A stretch of DNA of 41,673 nt from contig CANPXZ010000004.1 in NCBI GenBank assembly GCA_947587485.1, positions 1 through 41,673 of the forward strand. The letters run 5' to 3'. This DNA is from an uncultured Oscillospiraceae bacterium (GTDB taxonomy: Bacteria > Bacillota > Clostridia > Oscillospirales > Oscillospiraceae). The notes under the pieces were generated by a model that saw nothing but the letters and a program-made list of their open reading frames with translations, was not told the DNA's origin and did no database searches. Below are positions 16,236 to 24,523 of the stretch, one piece after another. The translations under genes were made by a program, and so were the position numbers. Within the stretch, counting starts at the first letter, position 1. Each line of letters opens with the position of its first letter.

Positions 16236-18347
16236 ATGATACTTAAAACAGACTTAGTGCTCAAGATCTTCATGACCTTTGCAACCGTTTTGATTGGGTA
16301 TTTCGTGCTGCGAAAAAAGCTGACTGTTGGACAACTTTTGATCTTTTGCCTGTCTGTCGCCATATTTGCGCTGGCAGCAGATCGCATATCCAAAATAATT
16401 CCGCCGCTGCGGGATAAAATAGTCATCACTGCGCTGGGGGAAAAGAACGAGGCAGCGCAGGCAGACGAGCTGTGGTTTTCCGGCTATACGGTAGACAGCG
16501 AAGTGTTTGAAAATGGAACATCCCTGCAGATCCGTGATGGGAAATGGTTCTGGAGCGGAGAAACGTATGTCTGGAGGAATGAACTGGATCCGCGTCAACC
16601 GGCGGGAACGACTCGGACGATTACAGTCGGTATCCCGGTCGGTTTGCATAGGTCGTTGAACTTCACGATGAACCCGTGGGGAGGAAAGGCTGAAATTGCG
16701 GATAGTCAGGGAAGCGAAGTATATGATTTTTATTCTGAAAAAGAAAGAACAGTAAGTATATCAATCTGTGAAAGTGAAACATCTCTGTTGATTTGGAATT
16801 GGATTCTCCATCTGGCAGTATACGCGATTGTTTTTTTAATATTGTCATATATTACAGCTGCGCTGATTATCCGTCTCAAGCGCGATTCGGTTTGGAGAGA
16901 AAAGCACAGTGGCAAACTGATTTACGGTGGCATTGCGGTATGGGCCTTTGTTCTGATGGCGACGTATGCGGGCAATACGCCGTTCTGGCAGGATGAGTTG
17001 TGGCAGATAACCGGAACCAGTGGGACGATTAAGGAGGCGATCCAGTACTGTCTGGAGGTGCGCGAGGCATCCCCTCCGCTGCCGTTCATTATTTCGACGA
17101 TTTGGTACCATATAGCGCCGTATGGGGAGCAGTGGCTCCTTATGGTATCGACTGTCCCGGTGACGATCGCTGTCTATGCCATGGGGTTGGCGGGCGAACG
17201 GGTCGGAGGCAGGCTGTTTGGGATACTGTCTGTAATCTTTATGGTGACGGTACCGACGTTGTGGGGCAACGTGGCCTATGAATACAGAGCTTATGCGTTC
17301 ATGGTAATGTTCTCAACGCTGACATTGTACAGCTACATCTACCGGAATCAGAATCCAACGTCAAAAAAAGCGAGTGTTTTGTTTGGACTTTCTATGACCG
17401 GCCTGGCAATGAGCCACTACTATGGTATGATAGCGTGCGTCTGTTATTTTGTGGCGGACTGTTTCCTAGTATATTACAAACAGCGATCCTGGAAGGAAGT
17501 GTTCACTTATTTTCTTCCAGGAGGCGTGAGTCTCATATGGCTCGTTCTAGTCGTGATCACTGTAGTCCGGGTCGGGGGAATGCAAGGAGAAGTTGCTTGG
17601 CAACCAGTTCCTTCGGTGGCGCTGGTCAAGGATGTGTTTGATTTTATTACAGGGTATTTCACTTTTGCTTGCTGGGTTTTGTTTGCGGGTGTTGCTGCAT
17701 CGCTGGTGGTCGCTTTTCGGCTTCGGAAAGAAACGTTTACATGGCAGCGGTTTTATGTATCTTTCTGTGGTCTTGCATTTCTCGGAACGATTACAGTGAT
17801 GTACATCTATGGCAATATCAATACAAAACACACGATGTGGCTCAGCAGGTATTTTTTCTTTTTATTACCACAATCCTGTTTTTTGTCAACATGGATAGTG
17901 GGAAAAGGCGCCGAGCTTCTTGGCCGGCAGGAAGAACAGACGGTGCTTATCCAGAAAACGGTATGTCTCTTTATTGCCGTAATCATGGGATTCAACTGTT
18001 GGAGTTATGGCATTAGGGCGCAGTTCATGTTGGAGCCTAATAAAGATGCTGCTGATTGGATATATACACAGATCAATACGATCTTCCTGGATGACACGGT
18101 GATTTTGGCGCCTAAGCATGTGGATGTAGGTTGGGAGAAGTATTACATTGAACGGCAGGGGCGCAGAGATCCGCTACATGTTGTCTGCCAGGCTGATATT
18201 GAAAAAGAAGAACTGCTGGCGTATGATACGGTGTTTACAATTACCCCGCTTCGTGAAGAACTGCAGAGAACCCTGGATGAAATGTATACTCTGGAGGTCG
18301 ATAATACAACGGCAGCAGCAAAACTTTATGTGAGGAATACAGATTAA
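16236..18347 (+). CDS. GT-C glycosyltransferase (ArnT/PMT-like) with inserted extracytoplasmic module (copy D)
   Basis: This is a 703-residue multi-membrane protein. Two helices (about 9-25 and 31-48) are followed by an outside module at about 58-182 related to the small protein at 7895 (ITALGEKNE, DELW, GKWFWSGETYVWR, DFYSEKE). From about 186 a GT-C core follows, with PFWQDELWQ putting D253/E254 in the first catalytic loop, and PPLPFIISTIWYHIAP like other GT39/GT83 enzymes. Such enzymes move a sugar from a polyprenyl phosphate carrier to an acceptor outside the membrane. The polyprenyl sugar probably comes from GT2 enzymes such as 18383. A run of seven A at 17363-17369 lies within the intact frame. 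Confidence 0.78.
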   Translation: MILKTDLVLKIFMTFATVLIGYFVLRKKLTVGQLLIFCLSVAIFALAADRISKIIPPLRDKIVITALGEKNEAAQADELWFSGYTVDSEVFENGTSLQIRDGKWFWSGETYVWRNELDPRQPAGTTRTITVGIPVGLHRSLNFTMNPWGGKAEIADSQGSEVYDFYSEKERTVSISICESETSLLIWNWILHLAVYAIVFLILSYITAALIIRLKRDSVWREKHSGKLIYGGIAVWAFVLMATYAGNTPFWQDELWQITGTSGTIKEAIQYCLEVREASPPLPFIISTIWYHIAPYGEQWLLMVSTVPVTIAVYAMGLAGERVGGRLFGILSVIFMVTVPTLWGNVAYEYRAYAFMVMFSTLTLYSYIYRNQNPTSKKASVLFGLSMTGLAMSHYYGMIACVCYFVADCFLVYYKQRSWKEVFTYFLPGGVSLIWLVLVVITVVRVGGMQGEVAWQPVPSVALVKDVFDFITGYFTFACWVLFAGVAASLVVAFRLRKETFTWQRFYVSFCGLAFLGTITVMYIYGNINTKHTMWLSRYFFFLLPQSCFLSTWIVGKGAELLGRQEEQTVLIQKTVCLFIAVIMGFNCWSYGIRAQFMLEPNKDAADWIYTQINTIFLDDTVILAPKHVDVGWEKYYIERQGRRDPLHVVCQADIEKEELLAYDTVFTITPLREELQRTLDEMYTLEVDNTTAAAKLYVRNTD

Positions 18348-18382
18348 GCATATGCTGCTAAGAAAAGGGATGTGAAACGAAA

Positions 18383-19156
18383 ATGGAATTTAGATCTGTC
18401 AGTATTATTCTGCCGACTTTAAAGGAAACGGATTCTTTTATTCAGGCGGTCTCCATGCTCCTTGATATGAATGATCGGCAAGACATCGAAGAATTTATTG
18501 CTGTGGTCTGCGACCGAACAAAACCAGAGAGTTTTCAGAGTATAGAAAAAGGACGGAAGATCGCAGAGGCGGCTGGCATACCGCTTAAAGTGCTGCATCA
18601 GACACGCCCATTTTTCGGCGGGGCGCTCCAGGATGGGTTTGATGTGGCAAAGGGATCCCATGTTTGCATGGTCACGCCAGACCTTGATACTGCGCCGGAT
18701 AAAGTGCCGGAAATGATCATGCAGGCGAAACAATTTCCGGGAGATATAATCATTGGCTCCCGATGGAAAAAAGGCGGAGGATTTAAAAATTACAGCAGGA
18801 TCAAGAAAATATGGAATTTTTTCTCCCAAAAGTTTTTGGATGTGCTTTATCTATCCACACTCACAGACTTTACGTGGGGAAATCAGTTGACACCGACAAT
18901 ACTTGCGCGTGCGATTTATCATAGGGAAGATAAACATCCGATCAATATTGAACGAGTGGTCATCCCATTGAGGCTAGGCGTCGGCTTCCGTGAAGTCCCG
19001 GCAGTGTGTCACATGATGGATGGAGAGACGGTGAATCCATTAATGGCAAATCTCGCGTATCTACGCCCTGCTTTCCGTTGCCGCTTTGCACGGCGGGAGA
19101 CTTTGGTAAAGCCGGGAATCGACTGGAAGGCGCTTATGAAGGAGCTAAAAGGATAG
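18383..19156 (+). CDS. GT2 glycosyltransferase, polyprenyl-phosphate-sugar synthase-like
   Basis: This 257-residue GT2 resembles dolichol-phosphate-mannose-synthase-type enzymes that load a sugar onto a polyprenyl phosphate. VSIILPTLKETDSF opens it, FGGALQDGFDVAKGSH matches the DPM-type block, TPDLDT holds the DxD, and SRWKKGGGF follows. No membrane helix is present. A close paralogue lies at 22324 with the same length and order of motifs. It is followed by two GDP-fucose-synthase-like SDRs, so the sugar may be a GDP-deoxy(heptose) sugar, but this is inference. Confidence 0.8.
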   Translation: MEFRSVSIILPTLKETDSFIQAVSMLLDMNDRQDIEEFIAVVCDRTKPESFQSIEKGRKIAEAAGIPLKVLHQTRPFFGGALQDGFDVAKGSHVCMVTPDLDTAPDKVPEMIMQAKQFPGDIIIGSRWKKGGGFKNYSRIKKIWNFFSQKFLDVLYLSTLTDFTWGNQLTPTILARAIYHREDKHPINIERVVIPLRLGVGFREVPAVCHMMDGETVNPLMANLAYLRPAFRCRFARRETLVKPGIDWKALMKELKG

Positions 19157-19171
19157 GAGGGTAGGAATGCA

Positions 19172-20173
19172 ATGGAACAAACGGCAAAGATCTATGTGGC
19201 TGGACATACAGGGTTGTTTGGTTCAGCGCTTGTTCGCGCACTGGAGAAAAGAGGATTTGCAAATATAGTTACGCGCACCCATGCCGATCTTGATTTGACA
19301 GACGGCGCCGACACAATGGCCTTCTTTAAAACGGAAAGGCCGGATTATGTTTTTGTGGCAGCGGCTAAAGTGGGGGGCATTCAGGCAAATAATCTGTATA
19401 TGGCGGATTTTGCCATGGAGAATTTGCTTATTACCTGTAATGTGCTGCGCGCCGCCCACGAGGTGGGAGTGAAAAAACTTCTTTATCTTGGCTCTTCCTG
19501 TATTTACCCGAGAGAAGCAGATCAGCCAGTGAAGGAGGAGTATTTACTGACTGGTTTGCCGGAACCTACAAATGAAGGCTATGCCGTCGCAAAGATCGCA
19601 GGCGTGCGGATGTGCGATTACTATAAGCGGCAGTATAATGACGATTTTATAAGCTGCATACCTGCTAACGTATACGGGGAAAATGATAACTTTGATTCAC
19701 AGAACAGCCATGTGATACCGGCGCTGCTTCAGAGATTCCATCAGGCAAAGAAGGAACGGGCACCTTATATTGAGATATGGGGCACGGGCAGCGCAGAACG
19801 GGAATTCATGTATATTGATGATGGCGCCGATGCATGCCTCTATGTTATGGAGCACTATAATGGACCGAGGACTATCAATATTGGAATGGGCCGCACAACT
19901 TCGATCCGTGAACTTGCTGAGCAGATTCGCAAGGTAGTCGGATATGAAGGAGAGATCCGTTACGACACTACCAAACCGGATGGCATGCCGCGCAGGCTGC
20001 TGGAGAGCAGCAAGATCACAAATCTGGGCTGGGCGCCGCGTATCGAATTGGCGGACGGATTGGAGAAAACATACCGTTGGTATTTGAATAAGCTTGCGGA
20101 TAAAGAGGATCGCGTCAGAAAGGAGATCGACATGAATAAGGACGATAAGGTTTTTGTGGGGGGGTTGGAGTAG
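19172..20173 (+). CDS. GDP-L-fucose synthase-like SDR (epimerase/reductase)
   Basis: This SDR of the GDP-fucose synthase family (Fcl/ColC/MlghC-like) carries out C3/C5 epimerisation and/or C4 reduction of a GDP-4-keto-6-deoxy sugar. VAGHTGLFGSALV near residues 9-21 is the cofactor loop, GSSCIYPREA is the family signature, and YAVAK is the catalytic YxxxK. It is 333 residues as read. The true C-terminus is probably earlier, since the last 14 residues (MNKDDKVFVGGLE) are the start of the next gene, which has its own AAGGAG site. The frame then stops after a G7 tract. With one more G the two SDRs would be read as one continuous protein. Confidence 0.82.
   Translation: MEQTAKIYVAGHTGLFGSALVRALEKRGFANIVTRTHADLDLTDGADTMAFFKTERPDYVFVAAAKVGGIQANNLYMADFAMENLLITCNVLRAAHEVGVKKLLYLGSSCIYPREADQPVKEEYLLTGLPEPTNEGYAVAKIAGVRMCDYYKRQYNDDFISCIPANVYGENDNFDSQNSHVIPALLQRFHQAKKERAPYIEIWGTGSAEREFMYIDDGADACLYVMEHYNGPRTINIGMGRTTSIRELAEQIRKVVGYEGEIRYDTTKPDGMPRRLLESSKITNLGWAPRIELADGLEKTYRWYLNKLADKEDRVRKEIDMNKDDKVFVGGLE
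20158..20164 (+). repeat. Poly-G tract (G7) inside the cofactor loop of the second SDR
   Basis: Seven G encode part of the glycine-rich NAD(P) loop. With G7 the frame from the ATG at 20132 ends at TAG 20171-20173. With G8 or G11 it continues as ...VAGTAIVRLLQKNGYIN into the gene at 20188. G11 gives the same loop spacing as the paralogue at 19172. Confidence 0.8.
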
Positions 20174-20187
20174 CAGGTACTGCAATT

Positions 20188-21063
20188 GTGCGATTGTTAC
20201 AAAAAAACGGCTATATTAACATTTTGGCTCCAACTCATAGGGAGTTGGATCTGGGTTCCAGCGAACAGGTGAGCCGCTTCTTTCATGATAACAGACCGCA
20301 GTATGTGTTTTATACGGCGGCCAAGATGGGTGGCATCACTTACCGGAACGCACACCCCGCAGAGCTTTTGCTGGAGAATCTGCAAATGCAGGTCAACGTG
20401 ATCCAATATGCACATGAGTATGGCGTAAAGCGTTTGCAGTTTATGAGCAGTGACTTCATTTATCCAGAGAAGACAGCAGACGGCACATTGCGGGAGGAAG
20501 ACTTTTTGAACGGTCTTCCCAGCAGAAGAGATTTTCCATACAGTTTGGCAAAGATCGTTGGGGTAAAGTTGTGTGACTATTATCGTGAAGAATATGGCGA
20601 CAGTTTTTTTACAGTCGTACCTTGTGCGTTTTTTGGTATAGACTCGTCATTTGATGTTGAACGGGCAAATGTGGTGGCGTCATTGATGAGACGAATGCAC
20701 GAAGCTAAGGAATCTGGCACGCGGGAATTTGTCTTATGGGGCACAGGGAAACCGGTCAAGGAATTCCTATTCAGTGACGATTTGGCTTCAGCCTGTGTTC
20801 TGCTGATGGAGCAGGATGCATGTGAGGGGCTTTACAATATTGGCTCGGGTTCTGGCGGCATTTCCATTATGTCGCTGGCAGAGAGCATCAGAGAAGTAGT
20901 TGGGTATAAAGGCAGAATCGTCTGTGATCCATCTATGCCGGATGGCGTCCCCCGCAGAGTTCCGGACTCTACGCGCTTGCGGTCGCTGGGATGGAGACCG
21001 TTATACGATCTACAAACGGCACTCCAGTTGACGTACGATCATTTTATTAAGTCATGCGCGTGA
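20188..21063 (+). CDS. Second GDP-fucose synthase-like SDR, N-terminus cut off by a G7 frameshift
   Basis: As written the frame starts at GTG 20188 and yields 291 residues without the cofactor loop. The intended start is the ATG at 20132 (AAGGAG six bases before it) and the intended N-terminus MNKDDKVFVGG, which is out of frame by one base at the G7 tract. The remainder is a good SDR: TAAKMGGITYRN, SSDFIYPEK, YSLAK as YxxxK, and WGTGKPVKEFLFSDD. It parallels the gene at 19172 and probably makes a different stereoisomer. In the sequence as given the enzyme should be inactive. Confidence 0.78.
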   Translation: MRLLQKNGYINILAPTHRELDLGSSEQVSRFFHDNRPQYVFYTAAKMGGITYRNAHPAELLLENLQMQVNVIQYAHEYGVKRLQFMSSDFIYPEKTADGTLREEDFLNGLPSRRDFPYSLAKIVGVKLCDYYREEYGDSFFTVVPCAFFGIDSSFDVERANVVASLMRRMHEAKESGTREFVLWGTGKPVKEFLFSDDLASACVLLMEQDACEGLYNIGSGSGGISIMSLAESIREVVGYKGRIVCDPSMPDGVPRRVPDSTRLRSLGWRPLYDLQTALQLTYDHFIKSCA

Positions 21064-21103
21064 GCAAATATCAAATATCATTAATAATGCGGAGGGAATA
21101 CAT

Positions 21104-22327
21104 ATGAAAGTCTTGATTTTGGGCGCCGGCGCAGCTGGATTGACACTGGGGAACAGGCTGGTGGATAAAGGGATTGATTCATTTTTGATCCTTGAGAAGG
21201 AAACGGAACCGGGGGGCCTTTGCCGCTCCATAGAGTTTGAGGGCGAGCCGATCGATATTGGTGGACCGCACTATTTGGATCATCGTTCTGAAAAAGTGTT
21301 GAACTACTTGTTTGGCTTCATGCCCAAGGACGAGTGGAATCTCTATGAGAGGGACAGCAGAATACTGGTGAATGGGCAGCTCATCAACAGCCCGTTTGAA
21401 GCAAATCTATGGCAAATGGATCTGGATAGCCAAGTTGGCTATCTGGAGTCTATTTCTGCAGCCGGGTGCAACACGGGGGCCAATGCGCCGGAGAGCTTTA
21501 AGAACTGGATATATTGGAAACTCGGTAAACGTATAGCTGATGATTATATGATCCCTTATAACTCCAAACTCTATGGAGACAATCTGGACGCCATGGGAAC
21601 ATACTGGCTATATAAATTGCCAAGCGTCTCATTCCGGGAGACGCTGTTGAGTTGCCTGCAAAAGAGAGCGTATGGTACACAGCCATGCGTGGCAGAGTTT
21701 TATTATCCCAAGAAAACGGGCTTTGGAGAATTGTGGCGCAGAATGGCGGATCGGCTGGAGGGGCATATCTTCTGCAATCAGAGCGTCAGTTATATTGATA
21801 TGGATCGCAAGACCGTGAAGACGAAGACAGGCGAAACATATCAGGCGGATATTATTATTACCACGATCCCTTGGAGATGCTTTGATGAAATAGACGGGCT
21901 GCCAAAGGAACTGAAGGAAGGATTGAAAAGCCTGAAGTATGTGGCTATAGAGAACCGGTATATCAACGATGACGTGGATACGCAGGCGCAGTGGGTGTAT
22001 TTCCCGGATATGAAACTGCCCTACCATAGAGCGACTATCCGTAAAAATGTTTGGCCGACTATGCATGGCATGATAATTGAGATCAATCAAAATAGAGTGA
22101 AGCTCATACCGGATGATATGCCGTATAACTATAAGTTTGCTAATGAGTATGCCTATCCGGTCAATACGATTGGCAAGCCGGAGCTTATGAAATCTGTGCT
22201 GGCATATGCGGGGCAAAAACAAGTATATGGTCTTGGCAGGTGGGGAGAGCATCAGCACCACAATTCTGATGTGGTCGTTGAATTGGCAATGGATTTTGTG
22301 GATAAAGTGGCGGAGAAGATCATATGA
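21104..22327 (+). CDS. FAD-dependent mutase/oxidoreductase, UDP-galactopyranose mutase-like
   Basis: This is a 407-residue flavoprotein. LILGAGAAGLTLGNRL gives the Rossmann FAD loop GxGxxG at 7-12, LILEKETEPGGLCRS binds the adenosine part, and a C-terminal GLGRWGEHQHHNSD block closes the FAD site. The order resembles UDP-galactopyranose mutase and amine-oxidase relatives, but it differs from the true glf at 37592. It could convert a pyranose to a furanose form of one of the local nucleotide sugars; this is a guess from family and place. The start at 21104 follows GGAGGG, and its stop overlaps the next start as ATGA. Confidence 0.72.
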   Translation: MKVLILGAGAAGLTLGNRLVDKGIDSFLILEKETEPGGLCRSIEFEGEPIDIGGPHYLDHRSEKVLNYLFGFMPKDEWNLYERDSRILVNGQLINSPFEANLWQMDLDSQVGYLESISAAGCNTGANAPESFKNWIYWKLGKRIADDYMIPYNSKLYGDNLDAMGTYWLYKLPSVSFRETLLSCLQKRAYGTQPCVAEFYYPKKTGFGELWRRMADRLEGHIFCNQSVSYIDMDRKTVKTKTGETYQADIIITTIPWRCFDEIDGLPKELKEGLKSLKYVAIENRYINDDVDTQAQWVYFPDMKLPYHRATIRKNVWPTMHGMIIEINQNRVKLIPDDMPYNYKFANEYAYPVNTIGKPELMKSVLAYAGQKQVYGLGRWGEHQHHNSDVVVELAMDFVDKVAEKII

Positions 22328-23100
22328 GATTTGAAAATGTTTCAGTAATCATTCCTACGCTGCGAGAAACAGAATCATTTCTCCAGACAATAGATACGAT
22401 CTTGGATAGTTGCGAGCATCAGGATTTGAAAGAATTTCTCATAATGGTTTGCGACGCGACTACCGAGCGATCTATGGAATATATTCTCAGATGCAAAGCT
22501 CGAGTTGAATCTATGGGGATCTGTTTCCGCATAGAGCGTCAACAGCGGCCGTACTTAGGCGGAGCGCTGGTCGATGGTTTTTTGGCGGCAAAAGGCTCAC
22601 ATCTTGTAGTCGAAACTGCAGATCTGAACACGGCGCCGGAAAACTTGGCGTCTATGATCGAACTTGCAAAGCAGTATCCCATGGATGTGATATCATGCTC
22701 CCGATGGCTTAAGGGAAGCGGTTTTGAAAACTATCAGTTTGTCAAGAGAGCTTGGAATTATTGCTCGCAGAAGCTATTGCAAGCGCTTTATATGACGCGC
22801 TTGAGCGATTTCACTTGGGGGACGCATTTGGTGCCGTCTGCACTTTACCAAGCCATTGATTTTCAGGAGAGAAAGCACCCGATCGCAGTGGAGGAGGCAG
22901 TGATTCCTTTGCGCTTGGGTATTGCGTTTCATGAGATTCCTGGAATATGTCATGTTGACGAGAGCGATGTCTCTGTGCAGCCGCTTTGGGCAAACGTTCT
23001 CTATTTGCGGCCAGCGTTCAAGTGGCGGTTCGCAAAGAAGGAAAAAATGCTGCGCAAAGGCGTCGATTATGATGATTTGATAAACAGGCTGAGAGGATAA
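22324..23100 (+). CDS. GT2 glycosyltransferase, paralogue of the gene at 18383
   Basis: This 258-residue GT2 matches the protein at 18383 in length and motif order: VSVIIPTLRETESF, LGGALVDGFLAAKGSH, SRWLKGSGF, DFTWGTHLVP and a closing RPAFKWRFAKKEKML. The DxD is TADLNT, so the second aspartate is asparagine, which is tolerated in some GT2s but should be noted. It likely loads a polyprenyl phosphate with a sugar formed by the flavoenzyme just upstream, to which it is coupled by a four-base overlap. Confidence 0.8.
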   Translation: MRFENVSVIIPTLRETESFLQTIDTILDSCEHQDLKEFLIMVCDATTERSMEYILRCKARVESMGICFRIERQQRPYLGGALVDGFLAAKGSHLVVETADLNTAPENLASMIELAKQYPMDVISCSRWLKGSGFENYQFVKRAWNYCSQKLLQALYMTRLSDFTWGTHLVPSALYQAIDFQERKHPIAVEEAVIPLRLGIAFHEIPGICHVDESDVSVQPLWANVLYLRPAFKWRFAKKEKMLRKGVDYDDLINRLRG

Positions 23101-23193
23101 AGCATCAATACCTATTGTAATTATTCCGGAAAAGGAGCGCAGGTCGGTGCAACCGCGTGAGGTAAGTTGGCATAGGGTAGAGAGGTGGAATTG

Positions 23194-24336
23194 GTGGAGC
23201 TTTCTGTAGTGATGTTGGCGTATCATGGGGATGAGAGTCTGAGGCGGTTTTTTCCGGAAGTGAAAAAAGTGATCGGGACGATGGATGTTGATTCGGTTGA
23301 GTATTTGATTGTTGATTCAGCTAATCCGGCAGTTGATACCGAGGGTGTATGCAGGGAGTTGGGCGTTCGCTATGTCAAACAGGAAGAATTTGGCTATGGT
23401 GGAGCATACCGAACTGCCATCCGGCATGCACAGGGCGGATCGGTTCTGATTCTAGATACCGATGGTTCTCAGAGCATTGATCAGATCCCCAGGATGTATC
23501 AGGAACTGAAGGCCGGCGCTGATGTGGTGCTCGGATCGTATGTTTCAGGTGAAAAGACTGATGAGCCAAGATTACCCCGAATCATGTCCAGAATGTTGAG
23601 CTTTTTTTCCCGGCTTGGGATCGGTGTCAACATACGTGATTTCTCAGGCAGTTTGAGACTTTATCATACGGAGGATCTGCAACGGCTTCACTTGGTTAGT
23701 GAGGACGTAAATATATTAGGAGAACTGATTCTTAAGTTAGAACTGTCAAAAGGAAATGCTATTGTTACAAAAGAAGTCCCGATCTCCTATCTGAGAAGGA
23801 TCGAAGACGGATCGAAATATTCCCTGATCAGGTTCGTCATATCTTTTGGACGAATGTTGGTATATTCGATGGTTTTACGGTTCCTGGCTAGAGGAGGGTA
23901 CTGTACGCAAAAGCATGATCCGCGTGCACAGACGATAACTGATCTGCTATTTTATGGCATAGTAGGAGCTATGACAGCGGCAGTCAATCTTGTGGTATAT
24001 TTTCTTCTGGAAAATGTCGTGCATTATCTGTTCGCTAATGCAATTGCGTGGATAATCTCTGTTTTGTTTGCTTTTATAACAAACAAAACGATAGCATTCA
24101 ATAATTGGGATTGGGATCACATCGCCTTAGTAAAAGAATTCATAGGGTTTGTGACTTCGAGGCTTATTACTGGCGCTTTGGATATGCTGATGCTTTGGTT
24201 GATGGTAGATTTGGCGGCGATGGGCGGTTCCCTCCCGAAATTCTTGGACGCAATCACCGTGATCATTTTGAATTATGTATTCGGAAAGTATGTTTTTAAA
24301 GAAAAAAAGGAACGGAGCTCTGAGCAAGAGCGGTAA
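23194..24336 (+). CDS. GT2 fused to a GtrA-like membrane domain
   Basis: This 380-residue protein joins a GT2 domain (LSVVMLAYHGDESL, FGYGGAYRTAIRHAQG, LILDTDGSQSID with the DxD) to a C-terminal GtrA domain (about 245-372) with four membrane helices. GtrA proteins are thought to flip polyprenyl-phosphate sugars, and GT2 partners make them. Here both steps are in one chain. I chose GTG 23194 because AGAGGTGG stands five bases before it. GTG 23185 in the same frame has no good ribosome site. It could supply the GT-C enzymes at 16236 or 29570. Confidence 0.75.
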   Translation: MELSVVMLAYHGDESLRRFFPEVKKVIGTMDVDSVEYLIVDSANPAVDTEGVCRELGVRYVKQEEFGYGGAYRTAIRHAQGGSVLILDTDGSQSIDQIPRMYQELKAGADVVLGSYVSGEKTDEPRLPRIMSRMLSFFSRLGIGVNIRDFSGSLRLYHTEDLQRLHLVSEDVNILGELILKLELSKGNAIVTKEVPISYLRRIEDGSKYSLIRFVISFGRMLVYSMVLRFLARGGYCTQKHDPRAQTITDLLFYGIVGAMTAAVNLVVYFLLENVVHYLFANAIAWIISVLFAFITNKTIAFNNWDWDHIALVKEFIGFVTSRLITGALDMLMLWLMVDLAAMGGSLPKFLDAITVIILNYVFGKYVFKEKKERSSEQER

Positions 24337-24523
24337 TTACAGGATTAAAGTTTGTGCGGAGGATGAGACAAGAGCGGGACGATATGAATAAGAGTTTTTC
24401 CTTTGCAGTCTGAACTGATCGTGGCTGATAGGTCAGAAGAGCGGTTTGCGCGCATCCAGGCGGCTATTGACGAAAACCTGGGACGCGTGTAATATAGAAA
24501 AACAAAACCGGAGGAGTGACATT
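24337..24523 (+). other. 187-base gap with a short coding relic
   Basis: Between the GtrA fusion and the dehydratase there is a short frame ending at 24492 whose last residues read ELIVADRSEERFARIQAAID then ENLGRV. Amino-acid use looks protein-like but the frame has a stop a few codons upstream, so this is probably the tail of a deleted gene. A good ribosome site (GGAGGAG) for the next gene lies at its end. No promoter was recognised. Confidence 0.35.

Noticed and set aside
17363-17369. A7 run in the GT-C gene
   Set aside because: The reading frame is intact and the run lies in an AT-rich gene where such runs are common. No split domain is seen.
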